Source: Parus major (taxonomy: Eukaryota > Chordata > Aves > Passeriformes > Paridae). From it: a stretch of 64,000 nucleotides of DNA. This document shows positions 25,504 through 37,800 of the stretch, piece after piece; the first letter of the stretch is position 1; each line of letters starts with the position of its first letter. Made by a program: the position numbers and the translations under genes. The stretch is from the NCBI RefSeq assembly GCF_001522545.3, contig NC_031770.1, forward strand, positions 7,157,321-7,221,320. The letters are read 5' to 3'. The notes under the pieces are model-generated. The model had not been told where the DNA came from. It saw only the letters and a list, made by a program, of their open reading frames with translations, and made no database searches.

Positions 25504-28500
25504 CACACCTGTCTGAAGTGTAGGGGGTACCATTACTTGGTCTCTCCGTGTGGTTTTAAGTCCTGGGGCTGTTTTGTATTTAGAATCTTGCAACAGCCAC
25601 TAGGATAATGGCAAGGAGATGATCACATTTCTGTGTTCCAGCATATTTTGGTTTTTGAGTGGTGGAGTCTGAGCAAGTAGAGCTGATTCTTCTGCTGGCC
25701 CTGGGAAGGAGTGGGAATTTTATCAGTGGATATTATGTGGTGCTGCAACAAAACTGTCAAAAAAACATCAAAACCATGATAATTTTCCAAAGTGTTTCCT
25801 CAGTCCAGCAAAGAGCTGGAGCACAACAGTCTCGGGAATTATTCTGCTGGAGGTTCAGTGCCCAGACAGGTTTAGGATGCTCATAATCAGAGAGAACTTT
25901 GGGATCTTTAAATCCAACTTGTACTAAAAAGACAGTGAAAAACTGATGTTGTAAGGTAAAATGTGATGCAAAAACTTGGCTTGTGGGATCACAACACCCT
26001 GCTTGATTGTATGCCACAATTCCATCTTATTCAGCGGAGCTCCACAATGAGGATATAATGATAACTCTAAGTAAGCTGATGATTTATCTCGTCCATAAGG
26101 CATGGTTGTTGTAAAACTGCCTATCAGATATTTTCAGAGTACCATCCTTCACAAGCCCTTATTTAATGCAGTTATATTTGCATGCACACCCTCTCTTCCC
26201 ATTTGCCATTTGTCACTGAGATAGCAAATTGCATTCATCAGAATCCATTCATTCCCCCGGTTTCGCTGAATACAGGATTATCTTGGCTGTGTCAGCTGCC
26301 CTATGACTGGGAGCTGTGAAAAATGGAGGTCGCCTTCAGATATTCCAAACTTGTATCTTCAAAGGACAGTAGGTATTAAGCTGGAAAAGATTAATGGGCT
26401 TTATGTCATCGTGTTTGTGTGGCATAGAAGTGAATTGTGCAGATTGATGGAAATCTTGGTAAAAACAAATGCATTCTTAAACTACTCTCCTGGCCCTACC
26501 CTGACAAGTTTTAGTGACCATCAAAAGAAATATACTGAGACATTCCCTTAAATCCTAGGCTGGTTTTACAGGTTTTTTTTACCTTTAGGAAAATGAAAAA
26601 CTTTTTGTAGTTGTGAACAAAACCACATGTGGACTATTAAGGACTGGTTATTTTATAGCCTGTGTGTGTTTATATTACCACTACAGGACTGTCACATCTT
26701 ATTTGTCATATAATCGTGCAGGAAGTAACTGGGACATACACAAATGGTCGACAACAAAATTGTGAATTCCTGTGAAAATGCTGTTGTAATTTCTTGTTTG
26801 AGATCCCAATAGGTTCTTTAGGACAATCATTCTGCTTGTCAGGCAGATGGTTTGTTCACACACTTAAAAGGAACAGCTCAGCACAAAGAAGGCCAAAAGG
26901 GAAAGCTCTACCTGCCCTTGAATAATACACTGTATTAAAAAAGTATTAAAGGCATTCACAGACTGAAATCTCTCAGAAAGAATAAATAATTTTTAAAAAA
27001 CAATCAATATATGAGGGAAAAAGGGTTTTCAGTATTGATTCACACAATATGTGGATGCATTGAAAAGGTATTTCCACCAGAGGAAAAGCAGTGGTATGCA
27101 GTGAAGCTTGTGAACTTTGCCTGTGACCATTAATGGGATTTTTTTATTTTTTTTCATCTGTAGCATCTTTGGTCAAAAGAGAGCAGGAGAAAAAAAACCC
27201 CAAGGTCTTACTCTACTTCTGCTGTTCTTGTTTCTCTGTGACCTTGGACACATCAAATCTTCACCTGGCAGCAGGGATCTATCAGAACTATCACAAAACT
27301 GGAATGCTGAGCTGTGCTTGAGAACTGTGGGTAAAAGCAGCTCTCCACTGGAAAGTTTTATGGGTTTGAATATGACTCAGTTATGTGGCAGTAGGCTTGG
27401 GCCATAACTGCACTGGTGTGTCTGGTACCTGTGTGATACTGGGAGTATCAACAGCCCTCAGCTGCTGAAAATGAGTAGACCTGTAAGATCAGGCACAAAG
27501 GACAGGGAGAGACATTCTGGCCATATTTTGAACTTCTATTGAGTTTCACTGTTAAATGTGTTGCTATTTCATTTTGATTTAGAGGCAGAGATTGCTGCAA
27601 ATCCTTACCTACTAGGATGTTGTTTGCATTAATATTTTAAGATGGTAATAAATTTCTGGTGGGGTTTTTGTCAGTTTTGGTTTTGTTTTTTTTTAAATTG
27701 CCCTTAAACTTTTAATTATCTTTCACTCCAAGCTAAGTATGTGTTCCATCATGACGTAGGATATTAAAGCAATAATAATAACTTTCTAATTCTGTTTTTC
27801 AACTATGGTAGGACCACCATAGAAACCATTCCACCTGTGATATGCATTAATAATTTTATAATTCATATGATCTCTATTATTTTTTTCTTCAATGGCTAAC
27901 TAAGTAATATGATGGTTTAAGTAACTTCTTCACAGCTAGTCCTCCACAGGTATTTGCTCTGGATGCAATATCATTACTCTCCATTAATTCCATTACTTGC
28001 AAGAGGTTTGCATTAATGTGAATTTTTATTTAGGCTTTTGCTTTGGATTCCAAAGAATCTCAAAATTGAAATCCATGAAAACCAGAGAGCAGTGTCCTGA
28101 GAGAGTACATTTCTCCCTGGATTGAAGGGTCATCCAGAGATGTCCTGTTTGCCTGAAGCTGGGCTCATTTGTATGATTGCAAGGTCAAGTAAACACAGGG
28201 TGTTTTGGCTCAGGTTTGCAGTGGATTTGAAGCTGTGCCAAGAGAAAAGCTCTTAAGGCTAGGTGAATAGCTTTGTGAACATCATCACACAGTTCGTTGA
28301 TTGTCAAATTCACCGTATCACCAGTCTGACACCTCTGCCCTGCTTAAATCTTGCTCCGAGGATGAAGGCAGCACCAAAGCTTTCTATTTGCCATAAATAC
28401 ATGACTGAAGTTCTTTTTAAGAGTAATTCTGCAATTATAGACCATGATGTCATGCCAAAAGGAGCAGACACTTAGCTAGGCTTTATGCTCTAATGGTTTC

Positions 28501-29322
28501 TGTGAAATTAGTAATACCAGGAGGCTGAATTTTAATTTACAGTCCTATGAAATTAGTATTTATAGGGCCTGAAGCATTCAACTTCAGAATGTGTGTGAAA
28601 ACTTCTGGCCTCAAACCTGCTGATCTCCAAGGGGAGATGCAGCCCTCTCTGCTCTGTTTGGACAGACAGGCTGCTATCTGGACAGCTGGCCAGATGTTCA
28701 TGATGCTCAAGAAAGGCAGCATCTCTGGCAAAGGGGATCACAGCTGCTGGGAGGTATATGGCAGATGGCTGTGTTATTCTACAAAGCTGGTATTTCCATC
28801 TGTTGGTTGCAATAGGATTACCAGAGGATCAGATCAGGCTGAAGGGGAGACTGACAGCATCAAGAGAGAGTATCATCTGCCAGATCTTTAGTGGGGCAGA
28901 ACAAGATGTTGGTCTCTGTACTTCTGTATGTAGTCAGTTCAGTGCATCAGCTCAATTACAGGCAGGGAGGAACTCTGTCAGAGAAACAGAAAAGAAAGAG
29001 ATGGCAAATAGGGTCCCTGAAGATAAGCAAGAAAGAGATGTGAACTTCAGAGCAGAAAACTGAGCACTGGTCACAGAAACAGAGGAGATGGTCATGTGCA
29101 GGGACCAGATAGAGCACTCGTAGCCTGGTCCTAGAGTGCATTAAAAATCTCTTGCTCCTTATTCTGAGCTTCTCACAGCTGAGATTTTGATTCTGTGAGA
29201 GCATGCCTTGGAAACCTGACTTAGGTTGCTCCATTCTCGCTGGTGCCTGCAAGGGAAGCTTTTCCAGGCAATGGAAGCTAACAGGGCTGCCCATGGTCCA
29301 AAGGAAAATGTTTAACATTGTT

Positions 29323-29440
29323 GAATCATAAGAAGGTTCAGGTTGGGAGGAGCCTTACATACCCTTACAGACCTAAACTCCCTGCCATGGGGGTCTTTTA
29401 CTAGACCAGGTTGCTCAAAGCCCCAAACAACTTTGAAGGT
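29323..29440 (-). mobile_element. CR1 retroposon fragment
   Basis: The + strand carries a GAATCATAAGAAGGTTCAGG start, a diverged GGAGGAGCCTTAC segment, CTCCCTGCCATGG, and ACTAGACCAGGTTGCTCAAA. This is a diverged minus-strand CR1 3' end. Confidence 0.82.
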
Positions 29441-30299
29441 TCAGAGCTCCTTTCTTACAGTCAATGTAGTCAAGGCATATTGACAGGTTCAGGCAGCTCT
29501 GAACTCTGACTGTTAAGGATATCTTTGAGAAAGTATTTAGGGTAATGAAATGTCTCTGTCAGAAGAACTTGAATTCTTGAGTAGGCATATGTTCTGTCTG
29601 GTGCTACAGAGTATAGGTGCCGATCCAAGCATGCTGAAGTCAATGAAAAAAATATCTCTGTTTTACTTCACTGAGTTTTGAATGAAATCCATGGAATTTC
29701 GATAAACTAAAAATGTTTCTGCAAGCTTCTGGTGTTCACTGTTGCCTTATGACAGTAGGTCCTAATGGGATCAGGCAGGAGTGTTTAATGAAAGGGATTT
29801 ACTACCCCTAAAAAGAGCAAAAATCTGCTTCCTTCTCTTTGTGCTGTATTATCATTCATTTGATTTGGGATTGGGAAACATTTTTTGCAAGTTCTCATTG
29901 TTTTTCTATTGTGTATTTTCTGGTAACATTTAAGTGCTGATGAAACTTTTTGTCACTATAAAAATGAATAAATAAAAAGCAGTAACTTCCTGCTAGATAC
30001 ACGTCTTGGTGCTGTAATCATGCATGAAATACTTGGGAGTGCTGAAACACACTTGGGTTTGTTTGCATTGTAAGCTGTTATTTTGTTAGGACACAGGGAG
30101 GCAGTGACATGGAAACACTCATTATTTGAAGTAGTCTAGAAAGGCTTTTGATCAGTGTTCTGCTTCAGATCTGTGTTTGATACATCCAGCTTGGCACTTG
30201 AATATACAGACAGCTATACCTATGAAAGCATTTGGCATGTCCTGTGGATTGTGTTTGGCAATAACTCTTTGAATCAGTGCATGGGTGCACAGCCAGGTA

Positions 30300-30376
30300 T
30301 CCCCTAGGCAGACAAGGAAATGGAGCCAGGGCAAGCACACAACCTTGCCCAAGACCACAGCAAAAGAGCTGAGATA
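30300..30376. mobile_element. Possible ancient MIR/core-SINE fragment
   Basis: GACAAGGAAATGGAGCC followed by CAACCTTGCCCAAGACCACA resembles the conserved MIR-type core (aaactgaggc... cttgcccaaggtcacac). It lies directly beside the CR1 piece starting at 30411. The match is short, so this is tentative. Confidence 0.45.
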
Positions 30377-30410
30377 AAAACATAGCTATTTTTGATGCTA
30401 AAATATATAG

Positions 30411-30727
30411 AGAATCACAGACAGACTTGGGTTGGAAGGCATCTTAAAGTTCATCTCATTCAAGCTCCCCTGCCATGGCCAGGAACACCTTCCACTAGAC
30501 CAGGCTGCTCAGAGCCCCATCCAGCCTGGCCTTGAACACTTCCAGGGATGGGACCACCCCCAGCTTCTCTGGGCAACCTGTGCCAGGGCCTCACCACCCT
30601 CATTGTAAGGAATTCCTTCCTAGCATCTAATCTTAATCTCTTCTCTTTCAATTTGAAAAGTTTCAGTTTCATTCCCCCTTATCCTCTATATGTCCATGTA
30701 AGAAATCAATCCCTTTTTTATGTAGAT
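30411..30727 (-). mobile_element. CR1 retroposon fragment (about 315 bp)
   Basis: The reverse complement of a CR1 3' end runs through AGAATCACAG, TTGGGTTGGAAGGCATCTTA, CACTAGACCAGGCTGCTC, CATCCAGCCTGGCCTTGAAC, CTTCTCTGGGCAACCTGTGC and CAGGGCCTCACCACCCTCAT. It then gives the ATTCCTTCCTAGCATCTAAT segment and a CCCTTATCC segment. It is one of the longest CR1 copies in the window and carries no intact coding part. Confidence 0.93.
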
Positions 30728-31199
30728 ACAGCTGTAAATTCCTGCTATAGCAGCAGCTGCATGCAGAGATGTGCATATAAACATGCATTATCCTCCCACA
30801 CACTGAAGGAGAGGGCAGGGTCCTTAAGGATGAGTTTAAGGGACTCTCAGCAGCTTTCCATCACTCCTGTTCATGTCCCTGAGCACCCACCTGCCCAGCC
30901 TTCCATGGACTGTCAGTGGTCTGTGAGGGAACTCACCCAAGGTGCAGTGTCTCACCAATAAATTAAAAACTCACAACATACAAAGTGCTCTCAAAGCCAC
31001 CAACTATCAAAACCCCAAAGATCAAAAACCAGAAATATTGCTGTCACTTTCCTTGAACTAAGATCAGCGCCGCTGCTATTGGACCAACTGTGCTTTTATA
31101 CCCATATCTCATGAACTGAAAACACCAGTGGAGATGAGATATGGCTGTTTCCTTCTAAAACTCTGGTGTTAGGGTCCATTCTACTGCAAAAAATGTATC

Positions 31200-31328
31200 C
31201 AAGGCCACGTCTGAATGGAGCTTGGAGGAATCAGATCTAGGTGAAGGTGTTCTTGCCCATGATGGGAGAATTGTAACTGGATTATCTTTGAGTTCCCTTC
31301 CAAGCCAAACCACTGTGTGATTCTACAA
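31200..31328 (+). mobile_element. CR1 retroposon 3'-end fragment
   Basis: This diverged sense-strand CR1 tail runs through TCAGATCTAGGTGAAGGTGT, TCTTGCCCATGATGGGAGAA, GAGTTCCCTTCCAAGCCAAA and CCACTGTGTGATTCTACAAT. The last part matches the CR1 terminal repeat. Confidence 0.85.
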
Positions 31329-32750
31329 TAAATAGCATGAGTCCTGTAAGCCCTGCAGAAGTTTACTAATTCTTATGAGGTGCTGCTAACAGAACCACCT
31401 GGAAGCTATCCCCATCAAAATTAAATGAAGCCTGGCAAAGAGAGCAGGGCCCAAGGTAAAAAAAACCCAAACAATCAAATGTACTCACAGCCTTGAGCTG
31501 TGAAGGTGCCTAAGTGAACAGCTCATGCATTTTAACTCCCTTCTTCCTGTGCTGCAGTGCTCTTGATTTTGGGGTTCTTTGATCCACCTATTCATAGCTG
31601 CAAAGTGAGCAGAATTTAATCAGGCTCTGACATGGCATGGTTCACTTTAATACCAGCCTTCAAAAAATATCTGTCAATCAGGGATGAGCTTTAATACCTT
31701 CAGCCTAGAACTCCTTTACAGTTCTGCTGCAGTTGAGTGGTGCTTGGTCAGCAGTGGAGGAGCTGGGCATCTGCAAAAGGCACTGGGGGTCATCTGGGCA
31801 CTATTGGTGGAGTTCACAGGGGCTGTTCCTCTCTAAAGGGGTGGTGTGGCACTCTAATGAAGCTGGCATTTCCAGGCCACATGAGAGGAGAGATTTCCTT
31901 GTTGAATAAGGAGTGGCTTTCCTAACTGCACGTCCCAAAAATCCTGCTGAGCTTTTGTGGGCCAGCAGGCAAAGTAGGTTAATAGTCACTTGGATTAAAT
32001 CTTTCCTTACTGTAGCTGGAATGGGCATAGTGAGAACAAGGGTTACTTTCCCTGCCTAATCTCCAGCTATTTTAGCTGGGGATGTTAGATAAAATAGTCA
32101 ATGACTGGCAGAATGCTAGAATAGGGGTTAATTTCAGATTTACTATCTGCCAACGCATGCCATTCAATCAGATAAACACAGGATTTCAGCTGTCATCACA
32201 ATATCTTATGCATACTTAAAAATAGAGCAGTTTTTCTCACATCAAGAAGAAATGGAACAGGTTTATATATAGGATGTGTACAATCAGGAGGCTAGAAGTT
32301 TTGAAATAGTCTGCCAATTCTAGAGAGATTCCCTATTTTTAAATTAAGAAATTATATTAGAAGTAGTAGAAATTCTCACGGAGAAGTTTTATCATTGCCA
32401 GCTGCACTGAATAAATACAAGTAAAGGGAACACCTTGAGAAGTTGGATGATGTAGAATGAGGCAAATTTCTGTAGGATTTTCAGCAGAGAATATGAGACT
32501 GTGTAGAGATTCAGAAACTTCTCTGTGTGGGAATATCTTTCCTCCTCTGCTTTATGCATTTCCGTCCTTGCTCTTTTGTCTGTTCTGGTTCATTGAGCCT
32601 ATCACTTTTAATGCTTGAAAGTCCGCAAGGCAGAGAGGGAAGATGACAATCTAGCAACACCCCAGCAATATCTCAATCCAATTTTCACAAGAAATGTAAT
32701 TTAAGCACTTGCTGATTAAAGCCTCCCTCCTGGAAACACCCAGTTTAGGC

Positions 32751-32800
32751 AGAATCATGGAATCATAGAATAGTTTGGATTGGTAGGGACCTTAAAGAAG
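32751..32800 (-). mobile_element. Short CR1 3'-terminal fragment
   Basis: AGAATCATGGAATCATAGAA followed by TAGTTTGGATTGGTAGGGAC and CTTAAAG is the reverse complement of the last 50 bp or so of a CR1. The copy is very strongly truncated. Confidence 0.85.
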
Positions 32801-33160
32801 ATGTAGGTAAAATGTAACACATCTTGGCAGTGATGCTTTATATTATGAATTTGTGAGTATGGAGATAAGTATGGCTTTTTGGCTTGAGCACATAACTAGT
32901 ATTTGAGTTTTTTATTATATCCCTTTTTGAATAGCAGCTGATCCATGGTCCAGAACGTTTTTAAGATCCAGCCTGGTTTGTTTACAAGGGATGCACAGAA
33001 CAGCTTGGCTCTGTAAGCATCATATGAACAGACAGCAGCAGGCAGTTTTCTTGCTGAAAAATCTGCTGATAGGCCTCCCTGCAAAGCTCTGCTGCCTCCT
33101 CTTGTGCCCACAAACCTCCTTCTTCTTTAACATAGCTTGTGCCTTCAGTCTCACTGAGTG

Positions 33161-33415
33161 TCATAGAATCAGTAAGGTTTGAGATCTCCAAGGTCTTCAA
33201 ATTCAACCTTTGAGTGAATTCCACTTTTCCCACTAACCCATATTGTAAAGTGCCACATATACTCTTTTTTTGATCATTTCTAAGGATGGGAGCTCCATTG
33301 CATCCCTGTGGAAACTGTTCTAGTGCTTAACCACTCTTTCAATGAAGAAATTCTTCCAGATAGTGAACCTGAACCTCCCCTGGTGCAACTTGAGGCCATT
33401 ACCCCTTGTAAGATT
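33161..33415 (-). mobile_element. CR1 retroposon fragment of a second subfamily
   Basis: It starts with TCATAGAATCAGTAAGGTTT. Then come the features of the CR1 subfamilies with a CACTAACCCAT segment, GTGCCACAT, TTAACCACTCTTTCAATGAA, GAAATTCTTCC and TGCAACTTGAGGCCATTACC. These differ from the other CR1 pieces, so a separate subfamily is present. The orientation is minus. Confidence 0.87.
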
Positions 33416-34812
33416 TCTAGTTGTGATGTTATGTACCTAGTCTGATCATGCAGGTTTTGTCATCACCTTTCATTCTGAGATGTCCTTGTTAGTAGCTGCT
33501 GGTATTTTCCAGCATAAGAGGTGCTTGCCTGCTCTCATCCCTTTCTGTATTCTACTGGGCTGCACCAAAGTGAGCTCAGAAATGATGTCCTGAGCTGCTC
33601 AGCATAACTGTTTTTGAAGCCAAGCCTTGGACTTCACTTCTAAGACCAGCTGCAGCAAAAGGACAGCATTTTCTACTGAAGATAAGGGAAAGGATTCATG
33701 TCTTGAGAGCATTCCTCTCACTGTTTCCCTGCAGGGGGAAGGCTCATGATTTTTCTAGCACATGCAAAGGCACTCTTGAGGAGTTCTGCTATGACAGATT
33801 GTCTTATGGCCTGTGGAGACACCATGACAGCATAAGATGCCAAATTTCCTATTGCTTGGGTTTCATCCCTTTTTTTGGTTAAGCTCTTATGCACATCAGA
33901 GAAAGAAATGATTTCTGGGTTGCAGGTCCCTCAGCTCAGCTGTAAGAGGGTCTTTTTGTTTTTCCACAGCACCCCTCCAAGCTGGGTTTTGGTTACAGAG
34001 GCATTTTGTGCTGGGCAATGCAAATAAATAACACAAAGCTATTGCAAGGCTGAAGTCCAATGTGGGTGTTTCTCACCCTTAAAGGTTTTAGATTTCTAGA
34101 TTTTGTTTTGTTTAGCTTTTTTATTACTTTTGGTCTGTTTCAGAAAAGCTTTTTACATACAGTGATCTCCCAACGAATTTATTTGAACTCATTGGTGGGT
34201 GGTGCATACATTATGGGCTGTGGTTTCATTGATATGCTCAGCCTCACTAAGTAGATGGCATATTAAATGTTTTATTTACCCTGTGTGCTACCTGTCATCT
34301 AATCAGCTTTTGTGTTTCTGCTGCATTCTGTTTGTATTATAGTGAGAATAAGTGGTTTCATGTAAATTAAAACCACATGAAACCTTTTAAAGCCATTTTA
34401 AAATACTAAATGGGTTTGCAAATAGGTTTGTCGGACAAGGATTGGAAAAAGAGCTCTTTGCTTACCCATTTACTCTTCTGTATGCTTATTAGAAGTCCCC
34501 ATGTGACTTTTTCATCAAACATTGCATCCCAGTTCTCATCTGGAATGCCAAAGTCATTTATACTGTGCTTGAGAGCAGTTTGCATAAACAGGAGGCAGTT
34601 AACAAAGAATACAGTTGTGAGTTGCAATTGCAAAGGTTATATTATAAATTACAACACAGATGTACAATAAAGTCAAGACATTCAGCCCTGTTTTCTTGTT
34701 TGCCTGGAGCATAAAAGCACACTGGCTTAAAAGTTTCTTTGCCTTTATTGACTATTGTTGCCAATATGGATGATTGTGATGCTTTCACTGTAAATCATTT
34801 TGTTTCTTACAG

Positions 34813-34894
34813 GTGGATCGTATCATCTTCTGCGTCTTTTTGGAGATTGATTACAAAATTTTCAAGAAGAAAATGGGCGAGTTTTTCCCTCTAG
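34813..34894 (+). CDS. MACROD2: MACROD2 exon encoding the C-terminal end of the macro domain
   Basis: This is an internal coding exon of 82 nt (27 codons plus 1 base). It reads V-D-R then IIFCVFLEIDYKIFKKKM and GEFFPL. From memory of the family, this closely matches the end of the vertebrate MACROD2 macro domain: the last hydrophobic beta strand (IIFCVFLE) and the following lysine-rich helix. MACROD1 differs after CVFLE, so MACROD2 is the better call. MACROD2 removes mono-ADP-ribose from acidic residues and hydrolyses O-acetyl-ADP-ribose; the ADP-ribose-binding loops lie in earlier exons that are not visible here. The acceptor is a pyrimidine-rich tract ending TTACAG (to 34812). The donor is CTAG|GTAGGT. 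A second GT lies 4 bases downstream, but only the first donor gives a phase that fits the next exon. The frame stays open past the donor to a stop at 35032-35034, so intron retention would add about 46 codons. Confidence 0.93.
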
Positions 34895-37800
34895 GTAGGT
34901 GTAGTAATCAAGTACCATCTGACTTTAAAAAAGCATGCAGAAAAAGTGCAAATGTTGGCATCTTTTCTTCTTTCCAAAGCCAAATACTGAAATGTGAACT
35001 TTCTTTAAAGATCAGCTGTGCACAGAGGCTCTGATCCTGGACAAATGCAGACATTTAAAATGTGTGAACTATTAAAACTACTTCTAATACTGCTTTTGTA
35101 TGCTCAGTAATCTCTGCATTCCATGCTATACATGTATCTTTTCCCAAAATGGGGTGCATGGCACTGGCTCTCTTGACTCTTGAGAAGGAAATTATTTGCA
35201 CTAATGTATATAGCTCCTAGTGTATATTGCTTTTCCATACACTTTGTGCACACTTTGGTCTTTCATTAACAATGCTGGTAAGGTTTCTCTGGGTCTGAAA
35301 AGACACCACAGGGGTTAGAGCCCAACTGTGTCTGAATGAGGACTTTAAACTTGAGCTGTCCCTGTGCAAGAATGAATGGGAGAAAGATGGCTCTCGCTGG
35401 AGCACTTGGGAAATGTTAGCCATTCATCTTGGATTTCACACAGGAGGTTGCTTTCTAGATTTAAGGAAACCTGGTGGATAGTAAATTTGCTGATCCCCCT
35501 CCTCCTATAAACCTGTGATTTATTTTTATTGTACATCACGAGAAATCTGCTCTCCATAATTTTATCCACCCTAAAACTCCTCCCACTTTATTTTGCTTTG
35601 TGCTTACAGCAGTCCAACTACATGTGTAAAGATCCAGATTTTAGTGTTTTATATCCCAATACTCCCCATGCTGTCTGTCAGTGGAAATGGCCTGGAGTAA
35701 TAGGAAGCAGAGCTTTGGTGCATTCAGAGTCCCATTAATTTTACAGGACTGTGTTGTCACTGTAGCCACAGTGGTTTTCAGCTTTTGCTTTGTCTGATAG
35801 CATGGAAACTCTGGTATTTTTGTCTCATCTCACTAGAACAAAGCTTTTTTTGTAGATTACTTTGTAATCGCCAGATTGCAGTGATCGGCAGCTGAAACTT
35901 GAAGACCTATTGAATTATTCAGGTAGCATTGAATGATGTCTAACCACTTAATAATATTTTTGTCTGGAGCACACTGAACATGCATTTCAAGAAGCTGCAT
36001 TCATGTCTAATCCATTCATTGAATGATTTTATTTTTTTGTCAGCATACTCAACCCAAAGAATAAAGTGGCAGTACCCTGCCTACTGTTGCTGGCTGTGTT
36101 ACTGCCCTTCAGATTAAGTGAGAGAAGAATATACATCAATTTGTCAACAAATCAAGAGTATTAATGCTCACTTTCATCTCTAAGGCTTTGGAAATCATGG
36201 TATAAAGCCTAGTATTGTTCCTATAAATGTAAAATCCACTTGGGTTTGAAAGTTTGAGAGACAAGAAGATGCTTCAGAGCTGTATCATGACAAGCCCAAA
36301 GTCAGAAAGACAGCAAAGTGGAAGATTCATTTAATTTGGATTTTTTTAAAAAACCTGATATTGTTGAACTCCTGTCTACAAAGAATCTGTGCAGCTGAGT
36401 CTCTTGTTACAGAAAAACATGTAATTAATTGCATTACACCTCATTATGTAGATGATCTGCCATACTATTTTTTTTTAAAGTATGTTTATTCGCATGTATG
36501 TAAATGTTTTATGGCTTTTTTGCTCAAGTTAAAATTGAGATTCTGATATGTGACCATAGACAGGTGGTCATGGTAGAGACCCTCTAAATCCAGTGTTTCA
36601 GTTATGTGGCTATACAAAAGGTTCATCCAAAATTTACAACCATCCAGGGAAAGTTTAGTTCTCAATATACAAAATTTAGATAGATTATTATAGGATTAGG
36701 TAGGGATTATTAAAATACCTTAGGGCCCATTTTCATAAACTCCTGGTTGCAATTTTCTCCTAAAGAATACTTCTGATTTTGATATGTTACTGGGCATCTT
36801 CTGTCTGGTTAGCCAGAGTCTTAAAAGGAACCAGTTTAGTTCTAAAACTTTATTCCTGATGCAGTGAAGGATTTCCTGTGGGTGGGTCAGTAGCCAGGGA
36901 TCCAGGAAGGTTTTATTCTAGTGGGGTTTTTTGGGTCTTTAGCTCTTCAACTTGTGAGGAGAAAGACAGAGGCAGGACTTTCTTCCTAAATGACTCTCCT
37001 GTAGTGTCACTGGAGAAAGGGTCAGTGTCTGGGTCTCTCTTCTGGAGTGCCCTAACCATTAATGGACAGTCTCAGGCTTTCCTTGCCAACTTGAAGTAAT
37101 AACTATTTATGTCTAAAACTCCAAATGACACTTTTCCACAGTGTACCACCACTTCAGCAGATGACAGCTGAAGTCAGCCCCATGCCAAACTGCCTCCTGG
37201 TGAGAACATCAGCTGAAGGTCTGGATGGAGATCACCAGGTGACCCTGGTCATCAGAGTCTGCCATTTGTTCCTTTTTTCAGATGACTTGGAAATTGCCAT
37301 TTACATTTAAAGTAGCAGACTTGGACAAGTCATCAGCAGACTCTCTTACTGCAGAGATATCCCATCTCTCTACAGGACTCATTTCCTGCCCAGAAGACTT
37401 AGCTAACATGGCTCTGTGTCAAGAAGTTAGTAACTGCCTCTACCTTTGGCAGTAAATTCCTGATATTTCTACTGCAGAAGAAATTAATGAAACTGGTGTT
37501 TTTGTTTTGGTTTAAAGGAAATCTATTAATTTAGTGAAATTAAAGTCTTTAAGGATAGATTTGCCTTAAATTTAAACTGATAGGACACTATCTAAACACT
37601 CACATGAGAGAATAACACTGACTATTGCTTTAAGCTTAGAGAAAAAATGTCAAGGCATTTAAAAAGTGCATCTTGCATTCAGAAACATTGTGAAATATAT
37701 CTACTTTAATAGATGTGGACAAAAATGCTTGGAAAGGAGAATATATTCATGGAGTTATATACATAAATAGTTATTACTTTAAACCCACTGCATTAATAAA

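Larger units (their letters stand above)
1..34812 (+). other. MACROD2: Upstream MACROD2 intron (3' part, at least 34.8 kb)
   Basis: No coding exon is recognised between the window start and the acceptor at 34812. I looked by eye for the preceding macro-domain segment (the YGFPNEPA-type motif and its neighbours) and did not see it. The span is AT-rich, with short chance reading frames only. It contains the LTR-like element at 1.7-3.5 kb, CR1 pieces, a (GAGAA)n purine tract and small tandem repeats, listed separately. The stretches 1-1700, 3500-5410, 5530-10200, 10330-11740, 11880-18220, 18380-25320 and 25505-29320 otherwise show only unique-looking intronic sequence. Splice-phase and gene-size knowledge make one large intron the simplest reading, but a short missed exon is possible. 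Confidence 0.7.
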
